Positions 44,465 to 57,340 of a DNA stretch of 64,000 nucleotides are shown here, one piece after another. The DNA is taken from assembly GCF_932294415.1 (NCBI RefSeq), contig NC_065539.1:53153501-53217500 (forward strand), read 5' to 3'. The translations under genes and the position numbers were made by a program. The notes beneath the pieces were generated by a model, which saw only the letters and a list, made by a program, of their open reading frames with translations, made no database searches and was not told the origin of the DNA. The number at the start of each line of letters is the position of its first letter. Position 1 is the first letter of the stretch. Source of the DNA: Quercus robur (Eukaryota; Streptophyta; Magnoliopsida; Fagales; Fagaceae).

Positions 44465-44755
44465 ATGCCTTCCAAGCTCTCTCTTCTTCATCGGACGACA
44501 AGCCAGGGCATGATCAGGCTCGATGAGTCAGAGACTTTTTGGGTGAAGATGCTCCTAGCAGCGCCAAAATTGGATCTACCACCCCTCCAGAAGAAGCAAA
44601 AGCGTCCTCACAAGAGTATATTGACTCTGGGGTCAGTTTGGGAACCGAACGACAAGGGGTCCAAGAAGAACCCCGACGAAGGGTTTGGGGAGTTTCTCAA
44701 GGCTTGTTTTCAATGCAAAACGAAGCTCTAGGATGATAAAGATGTGTACATGTAT
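44465..44755 (+). pseudogene. FLZ (FCS-like zinc finger) gene, first exon with in-frame stop
   Basis: The frame from Met at 44465 ends FGEFLKACFQCKTKL followed by TAG (44729-44731) and then DDKDVYMYG up to a donor, ATGG|GTAAGTC (44755/44756). FL..C..C...L....D.YMY is the first half of the FLZ domain, a plant-specific zinc finger that docks the SnRK1 kinase. The second half (FCS-x2-C) should be in the next exon; none was found in the 1.4 kb downstream. The 5' leader is CT-rich with AACCCTAG repeats. The stop replaces a residue in the variable linker. Probably a pseudogene. Confidence 0.65.
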
Positions 44756-47700
44756 GGGTAAGTCTTGCTTTCTTTGGCTCAGTTTTCCTCTAGTTTATTT
44801 TCTTGTAATTAAACAATTGCTTTTACAATCAAACAGGGCGCTTAATGGTTTTGTCTTAAATTATATTATAATCTGTTTAAATATGTGATTTTATTAGTTT
44901 TTGCAGTGTCTCAGTTATCTTTTTTAGTAGGACAGGTTGCCCTTGAACTATATTTGATCCCTTTGAATTGATTGTTTCTAAGTTTAGCTCATAAGCAATT
45001 TAGTTGACTGAAATTCTTAATTAAACTTAAAATGATCATATATCATACTAAAATCATTAATGACTAATCTAAGGACCAAAAATATATTTAAGTTAATTTT
45101 TTTTTATAAGAGATAACTAATAACACGTGTGTGTCAATATATATAATGCTAAGACACTCGAACCAACTATATTAATTGACTTTATCATTTGTTGTTTGTG
45201 GAAGTAATCATAATCTGCTACTTCAATGCAATATGTTTAATTTTTATGACAATTAAGCAGCAACTAGTTCCTTGCTTTGATTTAGCTAAGCTGAATTGAA
45301 CTAAATACTTAGAACTTCCTACTATTGAATTTTATGTACTTAATGTATAATCAGTTAGGTATTCAAAAGTGACAAATTTATGGAACTAATTTATATTATT
45401 CAGACAAAAATTAAGGACCATGTTGGAAGTGGTAAACCAAAAGGTGCCTCTTGATATTTCATAACAGTTTGTGTCTTTTGTTTTTCCATAACTATTTGTG
45501 TTTATTGTCATTCCATAATGTTTGTGTCTTTGAGTTTTCTATATTCTAAAATTTTTTATTATGAAACAAAGAGTTATGACAATAATAATAGCTCTTGTAA
45601 CATCACCCTATAAAAGGGGATAGATGTATGATGTGAAAGTGTGAGAGAAAAAAAGTTGTAGTGAACTGTCAAGGTCTTTTTGCTTGTGAGTTTGAAGTAC
45701 TCTAATAAAATTTTTATTCCTCTCTTTCTTGTGAGTACTTTGTTGAATTTTAAGTCAAAGCTTTATAAAGCCAACAGACCATCGTATCTTTGGTTTGTGT
45801 TATATTATATGATTGATGAATTAAAAAAATATGTATGCATCTTTGGTTGCATAGCCCTGTGTATTTCTTTATTACTGATATATCTGTTAAATGAAGAGGA
45901 TCATGTTCATATTAATTGGGATGTGTATTTACTTCATATATTAAATTGCTAATTTGATGCATGAAACATTATGGTGCAGTTAACTAAGAGCATTTTCCTC
46001 TCTTGCTTGCTGTGACAATCAGATGTCATGGGATGGTTTTCCAAAACTAGAATCTTCAGAACCAACAAAGTTGATTACAGGAAGAAAAGATATGCGTAGT
46101 CAGGGTTTGGGTGGTAAAAATGGCATTCCAACTCCTACAGCTAAGTATAATTAGTCTACTGATAGTTCACTTGTTAGTAGTAGAGGTGCAGAGTGGTGTA
46201 ATTTTTGCATCGGCTTGCAATCTTGTGCAGGATAGAGATAGTGTACACTATTTTTTTTTTTTTTCCATATTTTCATGTTGAGTTGAATTTAAGGAGGATT
46301 CAACTTGGTTCTGTTTCATTGTTTACTTCTGATTTGCATTACAATTTCTAAGGAAAAAAGAAAAAGAAAAAGAAAAGAGACATATATCGACTAATATTGC
46401 AGCCTTAATTTCTTAAGATGGTTGTATTATTTTTTTGGATACCCTACTTCGTTTCTAGTTATAGATGATACTCTTCATGTCAGTGTCACTGTTTTGCTTT
46501 TTATGTAGATCTTCTGGAAGATTTATGGCAGATGAGGCATGAACTGTCATGCTAGCCAAATTTTATGGTGATTGTTTGATTTTTGTTGTCAATATATGTA
46601 ACTAAATAGAATTGAATTACTATTTGTAAATTTTTATATATAACAAGAGCTTGTGGAAATTTTTCAGGAAAGTCGATTATTGGTTTCTGTATCTACTTGT
46701 ACCTCTGTTTAGTTTATCTTATGTTCCCGCTAAGAATGCAGCTATTTGTATCTAATCAGTAATCATGCGAAAAAGATTACAGAAACACTCCCCATTGGCT
46801 TATGAGATCCTAAATATAAGTAAATTTTCATAATGACTTTATTTATAAGTTTTTGATTCATCTTAAACAAGTTAAAACATTGAGAACATATATAATTGCA
46901 AGCCTTGATGAATACACTTCCAAATGTATTTTGTGGCTTTTGGAAAAAAGCTTCCAACCAGCATTAAATCTGACATTATCAAAGGGCATTTAATTATTAT
47001 GTTTCACTTTTATTCTTTAGCAAAGTGTACGTATGCATAAATTGCTATAAATTACAACAACGGAAATTGCTTTTTGGTCATTCATCTAAAAAACAAGGTA
47101 GTGGGCGGACATTTATATAGACTTTTTTTTTTGGGGCGCAAGGAGAGGGATTTGGCTGCACATTTATATTTGCAGGTTAAATTTCAATGAACTTTGTGCA
47201 TGCACAATGATCATTTGGACATGTTGAGGAAGGATAAAGTAACTTGTAACCGGGATGCCAAATGAGCCAACAAACTAATGAGTAAATACTACGTGGAAGG
47301 TTATCAGGACCAGTATATGACAAAAGAATATAAATTGGATTATATAGCTGACTTAGTATGTTTTTCACTTTCTCGTTTAGGAAGAGGGAAAATGATTCAA
47401 TATTATGTAGACCTTGTATAAGCTGTAAAAGAAATAGCAAGAACTCTATCTTTGATTGAGATTAATTTGTAGAAGTAGTTTAGTAGCATATTTTCAAGAG
47501 AAAATGATAGCAACTTGGGAGGCAAAGGAACGTAACCAATCCTTTGCTATGGTCGGCACAGCAAAGACAAAGTGATGTGCTTTTACCTTGTTTACTGTAT
47601 TTGTAGCCCATTTTGCCTATCCTTCCCACTAACCAAAAGCTTCTGCCACCGCATAAAATCTCTCCAATAGTAAACAAAGTGATGTTCCATTTAGACCCTA

Positions 47701-48439
47701 TTAAGCTTTGAGCAATAAAGGAGTAGGAAAGGACCATAATGACTTCTAATGTCCACAAGTTACCTAGTTCCCAGATTCAATTATGGGAATATAGTTAATC
47801 TGCAAGATATTAGAGATAGAAGTGGAAAACTAATCTGTGCAAAAGGAAAAGGCTCTAAATTATGACTTCCCAATATAGCTGTCAGATCTTTAAAGAGTTG
47901 CTTTTCAAGTTTGTTGCTTTCCTCAAAGAAAAAGTAGGGTAAAGAACCACCCTTTTCAGTTAAATCATAAGCAGAAACATAAAAAAGCTTCAAACTTCTA
48001 TCATGAAGTCCAAATTTATGACATTGATTACTTCCAGTAATGAACACCCGTCAAATCTCTACCTCTTCCTTTTTCTTTTCTTTTTTGAATTATAACAGAA
48101 AGTACTTATGTTTACCACGTCTGCTCTTCCATCATTCCTTCACATTTGGTTTTTCTGGTTCTTTCCCACGCACCCAAAAGAGGAAAAAAAAAATTCATTG
48201 ACCTAGTGAAAACTTCCCTGCTTACTTGGAACTGCTTGATTGGTGAATTTAGCTTTTGGAAAATGCTGAAGTTACTACCAATTTTACAATAAAAAATTTG
48301 CAAACTAACATAAAAATGAATGTGATTGGTATTACATAAACAGTATAATAAATAAACTAATTTCTTAATGTCATTTTGTTCCTGTTTTAAAAATAACACA
48401 TCAATTTATAGAATTTATGAAGTAAAATTTGTAGTATGG

Positions 48440-48900
48440 TTAGAATCACTCTTTAAGAGATTATTAGTACAACCAATTGCATCACCACAGACGGTTATCT
48501 CCTAGTCATTATGCATAACTGCAAATGTTTGGACAAGACTTTTAGATGCCATAAAGAAGTTTTTGTTAACCGAGTACATTCTCAAACTGATATTTCCAAA
48601 AGCCAATTAAGAAATACACCAAGAAAGATTCTATGAAAGTGATTGATCGTACCACAAAGTTTCATGAATCATATATACCAAGGTCTAAGAAAATGAGGCC
48701 ACAGTTAAAGAGTTACAGGTTACAGCAAAACCAAGAAAAGCAAAATAGAGGCTTGTCCTTTTCTGGTTTGTGCAATAGGGAACATTTCAGTCACGCTTCA
48801 GGGCTGACTCTCTGAAGTGGTTTTTGCCTGCAAGGCTGCTATTGGGGACCAATTACCTAAAGCAAGCTATTAATCTGCTCAAGCAAACCTTCCAATGGAT
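48440..48900 (-). repeat. Diverged exon-containing segment, copy 1
   Basis: Aligns with 51860-52390 in the same orientation (shared runs TACAGCAAAACCAAGAAAAG, TTGGGGACCAA/CTGGGGACCAA, ACTGCAAATG). On the minus strand both copies show short open pieces; here FMASKSLVQTFAVMHND then a stop. Copy 1 has more stops, so it looks like the decayed duplicate. Confidence 0.5.
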
Positions 48901-51859
48901 AACAAATGCAATTAGTAATACAGTTTCCAGTCATTATGCCAATCAGCAAGCATGTTCTTTAAACATCTTTCCATTTTTTTTTTTTTTTGTCTGAAAGATG
49001 ATAAAAATTTAAAATTCATCTCTCTTTCATTTATTATATATTAAAAAAAAATGATAAAATTGGGGTGAAGCGGCATACCAATCAGGAAATCACCTCTCTT
49101 AGACCTCACAGAAGTGGGAATTATACATGGGTACGACCTTGATAAGACTATAAGAAAGACATTTGCATATGTTCTGCCTAATTGTCTTTTTTATCCTGCG
49201 GGTACTTCAAACTATAGATGGAGCGACTTAAAGGTGCAAGTTCTTCTGTAGGCTACATGCACTGTCTTTTGCACTGTGGAAATTTTCCAAGACATAATGG
49301 GAAAATGCATCTCATTTTGCAAAAATTACATATCAGAGACCTTCACATGAGCTGCTGTCCTACTTTTCATCAGCAATTACTGCTGATTGTCACACCCCAG
49401 TGCCACTCAAACTTGGTCAGTACAAAACATACAGCCTCGGTTGACTTTTAACTTATATACATCAGGCAAAAGCAATACACTAAACATTCAACTACATTGA
49501 AGTAAATTCAGGTGTGTGTAACTGTTTTTCCCCGTCCTAGATTTGAATAAGAAAGTACTCAAATTTCAGAAGTGAATCTTCCAATTAACTATAGGTCCTA
49601 TAAGTTATAACTCAACTGGCATGACCCACTATGTTGCATAAAAAAAAGGTCCAGGCATTTTAAGTCCAAGCTAGAACCTGGGCACTTGAGTTGGGTATGA
49701 GCCTCTCTATGAAGGTTAAGGGCTTGTAAAAGCAGAAAGGAAATGGGATCACATCAGAAGAAAGGAAATGGGATCACATCAGAAGAACCCTTTTCACTCC
49801 ATAATTATGACTCTATACTAGCATCCACGCCCATGCCATGCGTGTAGAATCCTCAATAAAAAAAGAAGAAAAAATCATGCATTTGAATCTTTAAAAGTTA
49901 AAAAACTTCAGAGAAAACTCCAAAAATTTAAAGGACTCTATTCATCATGGTTTAGTGAGGGAAACGAGACCCACAAGAATCTTTTTTTGGCCTTGATACC
50001 GACTAGGTAGAGCTTTCTTTTTTCCTTTTTTTTTTTTTAGGGGGGGTGGGTATGCATATGGAATTTTATTCAGTTATAGCCAAAGGCAACTAGCTTGTGT
50101 AGCTGATTCAAACTACCAAGTTTCAGAGTTCACGAGTGACAAAAATTTTCGTTGAGCACTCCCCTCTTTGAAGCTCTCAGCTCAAATTATACCATTCAAG
50201 TCAACTACCTGCAATTGAGTAAAAGAGAGCTAACTAGAACTATAGTGGATAACTTTGATTATTGTTAGTAAATGAACATGTTTTACATGACAAAGTGTAT
50301 CTTTCCTCTATGTTTTACACCTTAGTCATGGTCCTTTCTTGAGCCCTGCATCAAGGCATATCAAGAATAATTGATGTCTTGATTCGGGTGTTATCAATGG
50401 CTTCTATAGGTCAATCATTGTGTGTGTATATATATCCTATATTGGATTCTTGAAATACACAATTCAAAATGGTACAAACATACATACAAAAAAAAAAATG
50501 GTACAAACATAGTCACAAAGGACTTTCCGCTCTCTTCTCTCTACGTCTTTTATTTTCTTCATTTTATACTAATAATTACTTTGAAGTTTGAACCAGGTGA
50601 CAACCTCAAGACTCAAAAGCATCAAAGCAAAATGCTTATGGGCCTCATTTCATGTTGTTTCCGGTTATGCAATAGCACCTCCAGGATTCAAACAAATAAT
50701 AGTACATCATTGCAAATTAAAAATTTTCACGCGCAAATAAATTGTAGTAATAAGAGCAAGGCAAACAGTAGTGATGCACTGATGTATCAAGCATTTGGAC
50801 CTCAGACACAGGCACAAGGCTTATTTACTTTAGGGAAGTGATGCAGAGTGGCCTTATGCAATGCTGCAATGCTGAGATACAAAAGGTAGGATTGAGTTTG
50901 ACGCTATCTAAAATGATGTAATCATGTCATGTGTAGGCTTTAGCTGACCCATTAGTGGGAAAAACATTAATAAAATGAAATAGGTATAAGAAACCATTGG
51001 AATCCACAAAAAGGCAAAAATGCTTCCTATGCTTCTCTGTTGAAATTCTTGAGAGGGAGTACGCATGCATTAACAAATTACAGCTTATTAACATATTACA
51101 GTTTTAAGCTATATTCAAAACAATAATGTATTAAGCACAACAAATTTCACAACTTATTGAGGTAGCAAATTGTGATTAATACAACATCACTTTGATATGA
51201 GACAATTACTGAAATCATTTTTATTATAAACCAATTACAACCTGCCACCTCAGCAACTATGAAAACAGTTGTGAAACTTTTTGGGTAATTAGCTTTATTT
51301 TAGTAAAAATAGTCCTATAGCCACTTTGGTTACTCTTCATCTGAATTTGGACAGTGTTATTGCTGCCTCCACTGTTGTGTTTATGGTATTAATAGTTGAA
51401 GTAATTAATAGTAACATTTAGAATAACAGCAAAAGACAAACGTGGAATAAGAAATATTTCTTAAAGAGCAGTCTCTAAATCATGGCGTCTGATACTGCCA
51501 AAGCTGTGAATCTGCCTTGTTCTTTTCTAGTTTGTTATTCACCTCACGGTAAAAAGAAAAGCCAACAGCAGTGGGGATGGGAGACTATCAAGAAAACAAC
51601 CTTTTTCAGTAGAATCATTAACTACAATAGAGGGAACAAGAGGAATCAGATTTCTATCATCAACTTCATTTTCTTCTTTCTTTACAATTGTTTTCCATCA
51701 GTTTGGCAATGAGTATCCAAAAAACCTTTCTTTACTTCTCTTTGTATTTAAAACAAAAAATTTGGTATCCAAATGATTATTTTGACTATCTTTCACCTTC
51801 ATTCAGTCATCATCTATTATCTCTATAGTCCCTAGACAAATTAAAGAATAAAAAAATCG

Positions 51860-52390
51860 TCATCTACCCACTTGGCACTTCTTGATAGGCTGAGTTCATC
51901 CTGCAGAGCAAAAAAAGTTTTGATCATAAGTACATGGACAAGCTATTTAGTGTTAAGTATAGAAGTAAGCACTAATTAACATATGTATATAGTACCTGAT
52001 TATTATGCAGGACTGCAAATGCTCTTACGGAACTTCGAGATGCCAGAAAAGTAGGTGCTTGTTAATCAGATCAGTTAACAAAATTTACGCATAATACTGA
52101 AACTTGTGTGTTGTTAGCTAACAAGTTATGATGATCAAAGGTACAGTGTGTTGAGGACAGAAATTACAAAATTAACACCTGGTAAGAGAAAGTAAAGGTT
52201 AAATTAGACAAAGGAACTGAGAGCTACAGCAAAACCAAGAAAAGTAAATATAAAAAAAGGAGAGGCAGACCAACCTTTTTCGGTTTGTGGGCAACGGAAT
52301 GTCTCCATCACTCTTCAAGGGTGATGAATTTTGTTTCAAAGTGATTCCCTCCTGCAACTGGGGACCAAATGGCTAAATAAGAATAGGAAC
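51860..52390 (-). pseudogene. Diverged exon-containing segment, copy 2: possible 3' exons
   Basis: On the minus strand three exon-like pieces can be read: EGITLKQNSSPLKSDGDIPL ending at a donor near 52273, PTFLASRSSVRAFAVLHNNQ ending at a donor near 51995, and DELSLSRSAKWVDDDFFIL with a stop near 51848. Piece 2 is conserved in copy 1, which supports coding. The phases of pieces 1 and 2 do not fit with the splice sites I can see. I do not recognise the protein, and upstream exons were not found. Confidence 0.35.
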
Positions 52391-53043
52391 AGGCAATAGA
52401 TATGCTGCTCATGAAAACTCTCAAAGGATAAGGGAAAGAGAATGTAAATGTGAAAAACTTTCAGATTATGCAAAGCGCATTTTATGTTATTCAACTTGGT
52501 TTGCACATGGATTCACAAAATGCATGCACTATGGGGACCAAAAGAGGCATGATTCAGTCCTTGGTGGGGTATTGTACTAAGTACATCCTCCATGCTTATA
52601 GCAAGAGGCTGGGAAGTAATGTCATCAAGGAGACTTGCATACATCTGTACTCCCAGCCACATATAATGCTCAAAAGGGAAAATATAAATAAAAGAGAGAG
52701 GGGGAGGGAACTGAAGGTGGGGTATTCACCTGATTGACTGAAGATGCAAATTATAATTGAAATGCAGAAATAATTGAAATTCTTCAAATGTTTATTGGCC
52801 TCAGTAATCACTCAGTTATGGGAAAGAGCAAGGATCTGCAATGGTAAGAATATACTTCAGTTAATCTCCTTGTCAGGTTAGCTTACATAATGTCAAGGCA
52901 ACTAAACTAAGAAGTAAGTAATGCATCCAAAGGCCAAATGTCAAATCTAACATGTAAAATTGTGTGTACAGGCAGAGAGAGAGAGAGAGAGCTTACTCTA
53001 GTCTAGTGCAGGTCAATGTGGATCTCAACTATTGTCCATTCCT

Positions 53044-56000
53044 TTAGAAAAAGTTTAGTTCAGTATATCCATGTGCATACGGCAGAAGCTCCTCCACCTC
53101 AATCCTGGAATCAGAACAACTCATGCTTTTCCTCAATCGGCTCTGGCTTGACTCAACCTCTGCCCAAAATATGCCATAAACCGGTCTATGATCTGAAAAT
53201 CTAGATTCACCACGGACATAGGACACTTGATGGAGGCCTTCTCCATGCCACAAAATTCGATCACACCTTTAAACGAAAATAATTAAATCAGCACAAAAAG
53301 GTACTAAAATTTATGAATGCAACAACACAAAGACCCTCACTACCTACATCATATGCTCCATAATATAGTCTACAATCCATCTAACAAAGAAAAAAATATG
53401 TATCATTTTTATTAATTTCCACACTATCTCGATTATGCATTTAAGATATTATTTCACATATTGTTGCCCATAAGATAGGACAGATGATCTTACCAGGCAG
53501 GTGTTCTGCGCTTCTCCTTTGGATGCATATCATCCCCTGCATATCTGTCTGAATTAGTTGAATACTTGTAAGTTGGGGGAAAATATATCTTCCCTTCATT
53601 CCATCCCTTAAAAACACGACCATTTCTTTGCTCTTTACGTAACTGTGAAGAGAAACATCAACAATTTAGATCAAAAGTCTTCTTCATATGAGTAATAAAT
53701 CTGAAAGTAAGCAATTGGAAACAGAGAGGATTTCAGGAGAGGAAACATGCCTGGTCATTCTCTAACAATGCCCTCCAATTTTGCATCTCAACAAGTGCCG
53801 TAGCAGAGCGGTAAGAGAGGGCAATGCGATAATTCAAATCCCCAAGCCATATAACTCGACTAGATTGAAAAAAAAAATAAAAAATTAGAAGATTGAAGGC
53901 AAGTTTTGTTGAACAATGATAACTATTAGTTTATGCAAGTATATGTGTGTACAAGGTCTATACAAATTGCTGTCATTCCTTAACTTTCAAGACGTGGAAT
54001 TAAGTAGATGAAAAAAAAAGAACAAAATTGGTATGTCTAAAATTAGAAATCCTATAAAATATATGATCAATTAATTTATATTCCAAGGGATGTGAACAAT
54101 TAGTTTTTTTTTTTTTTTCTTATTGTTTTCAGATCCCATGAATCTGCATTTATCCTAATCTCCCCTAAATTTCTGTTGCACTGCAAGTTATTAGAGTCCT
54201 ATTTAATTGATGAAAAATGTGCAAGGGTCTTACTCATGCTCAAGGATTGTTTCTGGGGACTTCTCATCGCCTGAGCCATGGACCCGTGGAAACCTTGTTT
54301 TCCTAAGGATCTCCATAACATCAGAGTTCCTTCTTAGCTCATCACCCTCCTTTTGTCCTGAAGTCAAATGGCTACAGACGAAGCAAAAAGATGTTTGGTG
54401 TAAAGACATGCTGACCGAAATTGAACCCTGCAGATTCAAGCAGAACATTGCTCATTCTTTTAGTTAAATACATCTAAGAAAATTCTTTAAAAAAAGGGGG
54501 ATAAATATGGTAATGATCAGTTTATTGAATAATATGGTACCTTATTTCCGAGATAACCCATCAATCCTCTACCAACACAGGATACTTTCATGTTCCGAAC
54601 ATGGTCTCTCAATTCACTTCTCACCCAAACTGTGAGAAATATGCCAACCATTTGTTTGCTTGCAACTAAGCAGTACCTCGAACGTGTTGGCATTCTAAAT
54701 CCATCTTCATTTGCTGCATATCCACCATAGGACATTGGTGAATATAAGACAGTACTTGGTGAATCGCCCAGACCATTATCATCATCAGATGAACCCCATC
54801 TGGAATAGTCACTAGGCCTGGAATAGTCGCTTGGCCTAGAATAGTCACTTGGCCTGTGCCCCCATCTGTGATTGGGATCATAATCACTAGGCCTGGAATA
54901 GTCGCTTGGCCTAGAATAGTCACTTGGCCTGTGGCCCCATCTGTAATTAGGATCGTAGTCACTGGCTCTGGAATAGTCGCTTGCCCTAGAATAGTCACTT
55001 GGCCTGTGACCCCATCTGTTATTAGGATCATAGTCACTAGGCCTGTGGCCAAAGATTACTCTATCACAAACACTGAATCGTCGATCAAGTCGTGGTTGTG
55101 GAATTGAGGGGTCATTGTCCATTCTCCAGCTCTGTGTTGTCTGGAATGATCGGCGATGAAAGAAAGATGAGTTCTTCTGCCTAGTTGATCCCTCAAAATC
55201 TGCATTTATTTCTACAATTGGCTCAGGAATGGGAGATGGTGTATAGCATCCACTAACACCACTGGTCCCAGGAAAATTATTTAGAGTCTTTCGAATGAGA
55301 GACAGCCATTTTTTGGCAGGGCCATTGTCTTCTGCTCCCAAAACATTACCAGCATTCAACGGAACAATTTCTTGAAAACTGAAACAGACAAAGAACAGAA
55401 TGGCATATATAAGTAATGTGCCAATTTCAGAGTTTCCTTCCAAAACAAAATGTGGAAATATAAGCCTTTCAAAACATACCCAAGAACATAAATGTCAGCA
55501 GGAGGTGAGGCATGAAGCAAGTCATCTAGATTCAAATTACTTGGTGGGGGTCTTCCAGCCACATTCCATGTAGCTACGAATAGGCTGAAACCAAATCAAA
55601 AAGAGAGAAGCTTTCATAATCAATACAATTACAAGTCAATACCATTTGTAAGAAGAGAAAGGAAAAAGAAGGAAGGGAAGGTTACCTATAGTTCTGCACA
55701 TCTATAATCCGAGGGTGATCAAGATTCATTCTTGCTCGCCGGACCTGCTCTGTGTTCCGGCTAAATTTTTCTGCGCATTATAGAGAGGACAACAAAAAAT
55801 TAGGAAAAAAAGATTACTTACTAAGATGTGTCAAAATCGTGTTCTAATCATAGTAAACCTGTTTTGCTTTTTTTGGTTGTGCATAGCTCCCTCTCTGAGA
55901 AGCTGCTAGTCCTATATTCCACATCACCTCCTGAAGAAGAAATCTTTGTTAATGCATCAATCATACTTTTAAAACAAAAAGGATATAAATTCCATAAAGA

Positions 56001-56635
56001 AAAATACAAAAACCAAGAACGTTTTAGAAGCGGCAAAAACAAACTTGATCAATTGAGTTAATTCATAATTTGGTTACTATGAAACTTTGGAAAAAAGAAA
56101 TTTAGAATTTAGAATATGAGAATATTCAGTACTTATGATATGTGAAACAGAATCCTCAATTATTTGGCCAAGTACATAGCATTATGAGAAGTGAGAACCA
56201 TGAAAATATTTTACAATAAAGTTTAAAAAAAATACACATATCTGTTCCCTTCCTCAAAATCACATATTATTTGCTGATATTGAGGCTAAGATTTAACTCC
56301 CAAAGTTCTAACAATTACCAACCAAGTAAGAACCCATAGAGAACAAAGATATCCACCTCCATATTTAACCTCATCCGCCTGAAAATCCTCTGTTTTGCTC
56401 TTGATATTGAACCACTTCCTGACCATTTTCTTTGACCATGAGAGCTTCATCAAACAACAAACAAAGAATCAGCTTGACAACTTCCAATAATTAAGAAAAG
56501 AGAGAAAAGAATTCAGAAACAAATCCATTATATAAATTTTTTTCCCCAAGAAGAGAATATCTTTTGTAGCAGAAGAAAGTAAAAAAATAAATAAATAAAT
56601 AAAACCTTGCTTTTCTTGGAATTCCCATCTCTCAT
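53044..56635 (-). CDS. Type I inositol polyphosphate 5-phosphatase
   Basis: Ten exons with matching phases (56606-56635, 56357-56444, 55859-55930, 55686-55770, 55480-55584, 54541-55378, 54234-54427, 53751-53859, 53494-53642, 53044-53266) encode 630 residues. The N-terminus is basic ([16 protein letters not shown]). The catalytic domain starts [13 protein letters not shown] and carries both 5-phosphatase signatures, WLGDLNYRI and PAWCDRILW, plus GFQEIVPL, CSHLTSG and [10 protein letters not shown]. Such enzymes remove the 5-phosphate from IP3 and related inositol phosphates or lipids, damping calcium and ABA signalling. The length and long middle insertion fit the IP5P1/IP5P2 type and not the shorter CVP2. 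The insertion holds an [12 protein letters not shown] repeat. Intron 8 begins GC (CAG|GCATG); all others are GT..AG. No break was seen. Confidence 0.93.
54785..55055 (-). repeat. Coding minisatellite in the 5-phosphatase gene
   Basis: Within exon 6, 75-bp units encode [15 protein letters not shown] + SRPSDYDPN, about three full units and one partial. Nested inside is an 18-bp subunit, [12 protein letters not shown]. The array lies in the variable insertion between catalytic motifs, so copy number may vary without loss of activity. Confidence 0.9.
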
Positions 56636-57340
56636 TGTTTCACTACCACTTCATACAGCTCTCCAAGTATATTCTCTTCACTACTATTTCTGGATTTCAG
56701 GGTTTTGCTTAGAACCAACCAAAGATGTCAGAACATAAGGAATAGAAGTTAGAACCGCATTAGCCACTCCTCTCTTGGGTTTTTCTCTATATTAATGAGC
56801 TTTGCAACAAAAGAACAAGCTAGCTCAGTTCAACTTCAACTTCAACTTCAACAACGTAAATAAGTCTGTTGTATGTAACTCCCAAAAGTACCCAAACAGA
56901 CTCTTGATGAGTTCAGCCTTAAAGAGACCAAAGAAAACAAAATGGGTTTTCTTGCTGTCCTCTATTGATGCTATTAAATGCACTCTATGAAAGCCTTTAA
57001 GACACAAAGAAGCAACAACCCAGGAAATATGAGAAAAAAAACCAACGACTGAGAAAGAGAGACAATGCTTTAATGCGTGGAAGTGAGATGAGATTCTGAA
57101 GTAGAACAAGACAATGCGGCAGAGAGAGAAAGAGAGAAAGTGTAAAGCTTTGGCCTTGAGCTTCCCTTTCTCTCTCTTTGAACAAAGAGCCTCGGTCTCA
57201 GTAACCACAGCAAAGTATCGAATTTGAACAGAATAAAGTGCATAATAAGAGAGAGAGAAAGAGAAAGAGTTTCTCTTTGTTTTTTGTGTTGTGTTGGTTT
57301 TGTTTGTTAATTTTATTGGTTTTACCACAAAGCACAAGAC
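56636..57340 (-). promoter_or_regulatory. 5-phosphatase 5' leader and proximal promoter
   Basis: The 700 bp before the ATG hold CT-rich runs on the minus strand (57110-57190 and 57240-57280), usual in plant leaders. Several short upstream frames exist. No clear TATA box at the expected distance; the start site is not fixed. Confidence 0.4.

Larger units (their letters stand above)
44760..53043. other. Long region without a convincing gene
   Basis: Mostly AT-rich sequence with many short frames and no recognised domain. It contains a 24-bp unit repeated twice at about 49736-49785 and the two diverged exon-like segments at 48440-48900 and 51860-52390 listed separately. Confidence 0.5.

Noticed and set aside
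47177..48399. Row of four minus-strand frames of 87-95 codons
   Set aside because: No shared phase, splice sites or domain; typical random frames in AT-rich DNA.
54856..55107. Open frames on the plus strand and in a second minus frame (54666-55052) over the 5-phosphatase repeat
   Set aside because: They are products of the 75-bp tandem repeat read in other frames.
56825..57337. 170-codon minus-strand frame upstream of the 5-phosphatase start
   Set aside because: Low-complexity F/S/L-rich translation of a CT-rich leader, with no domain and no link to the first coding exon.
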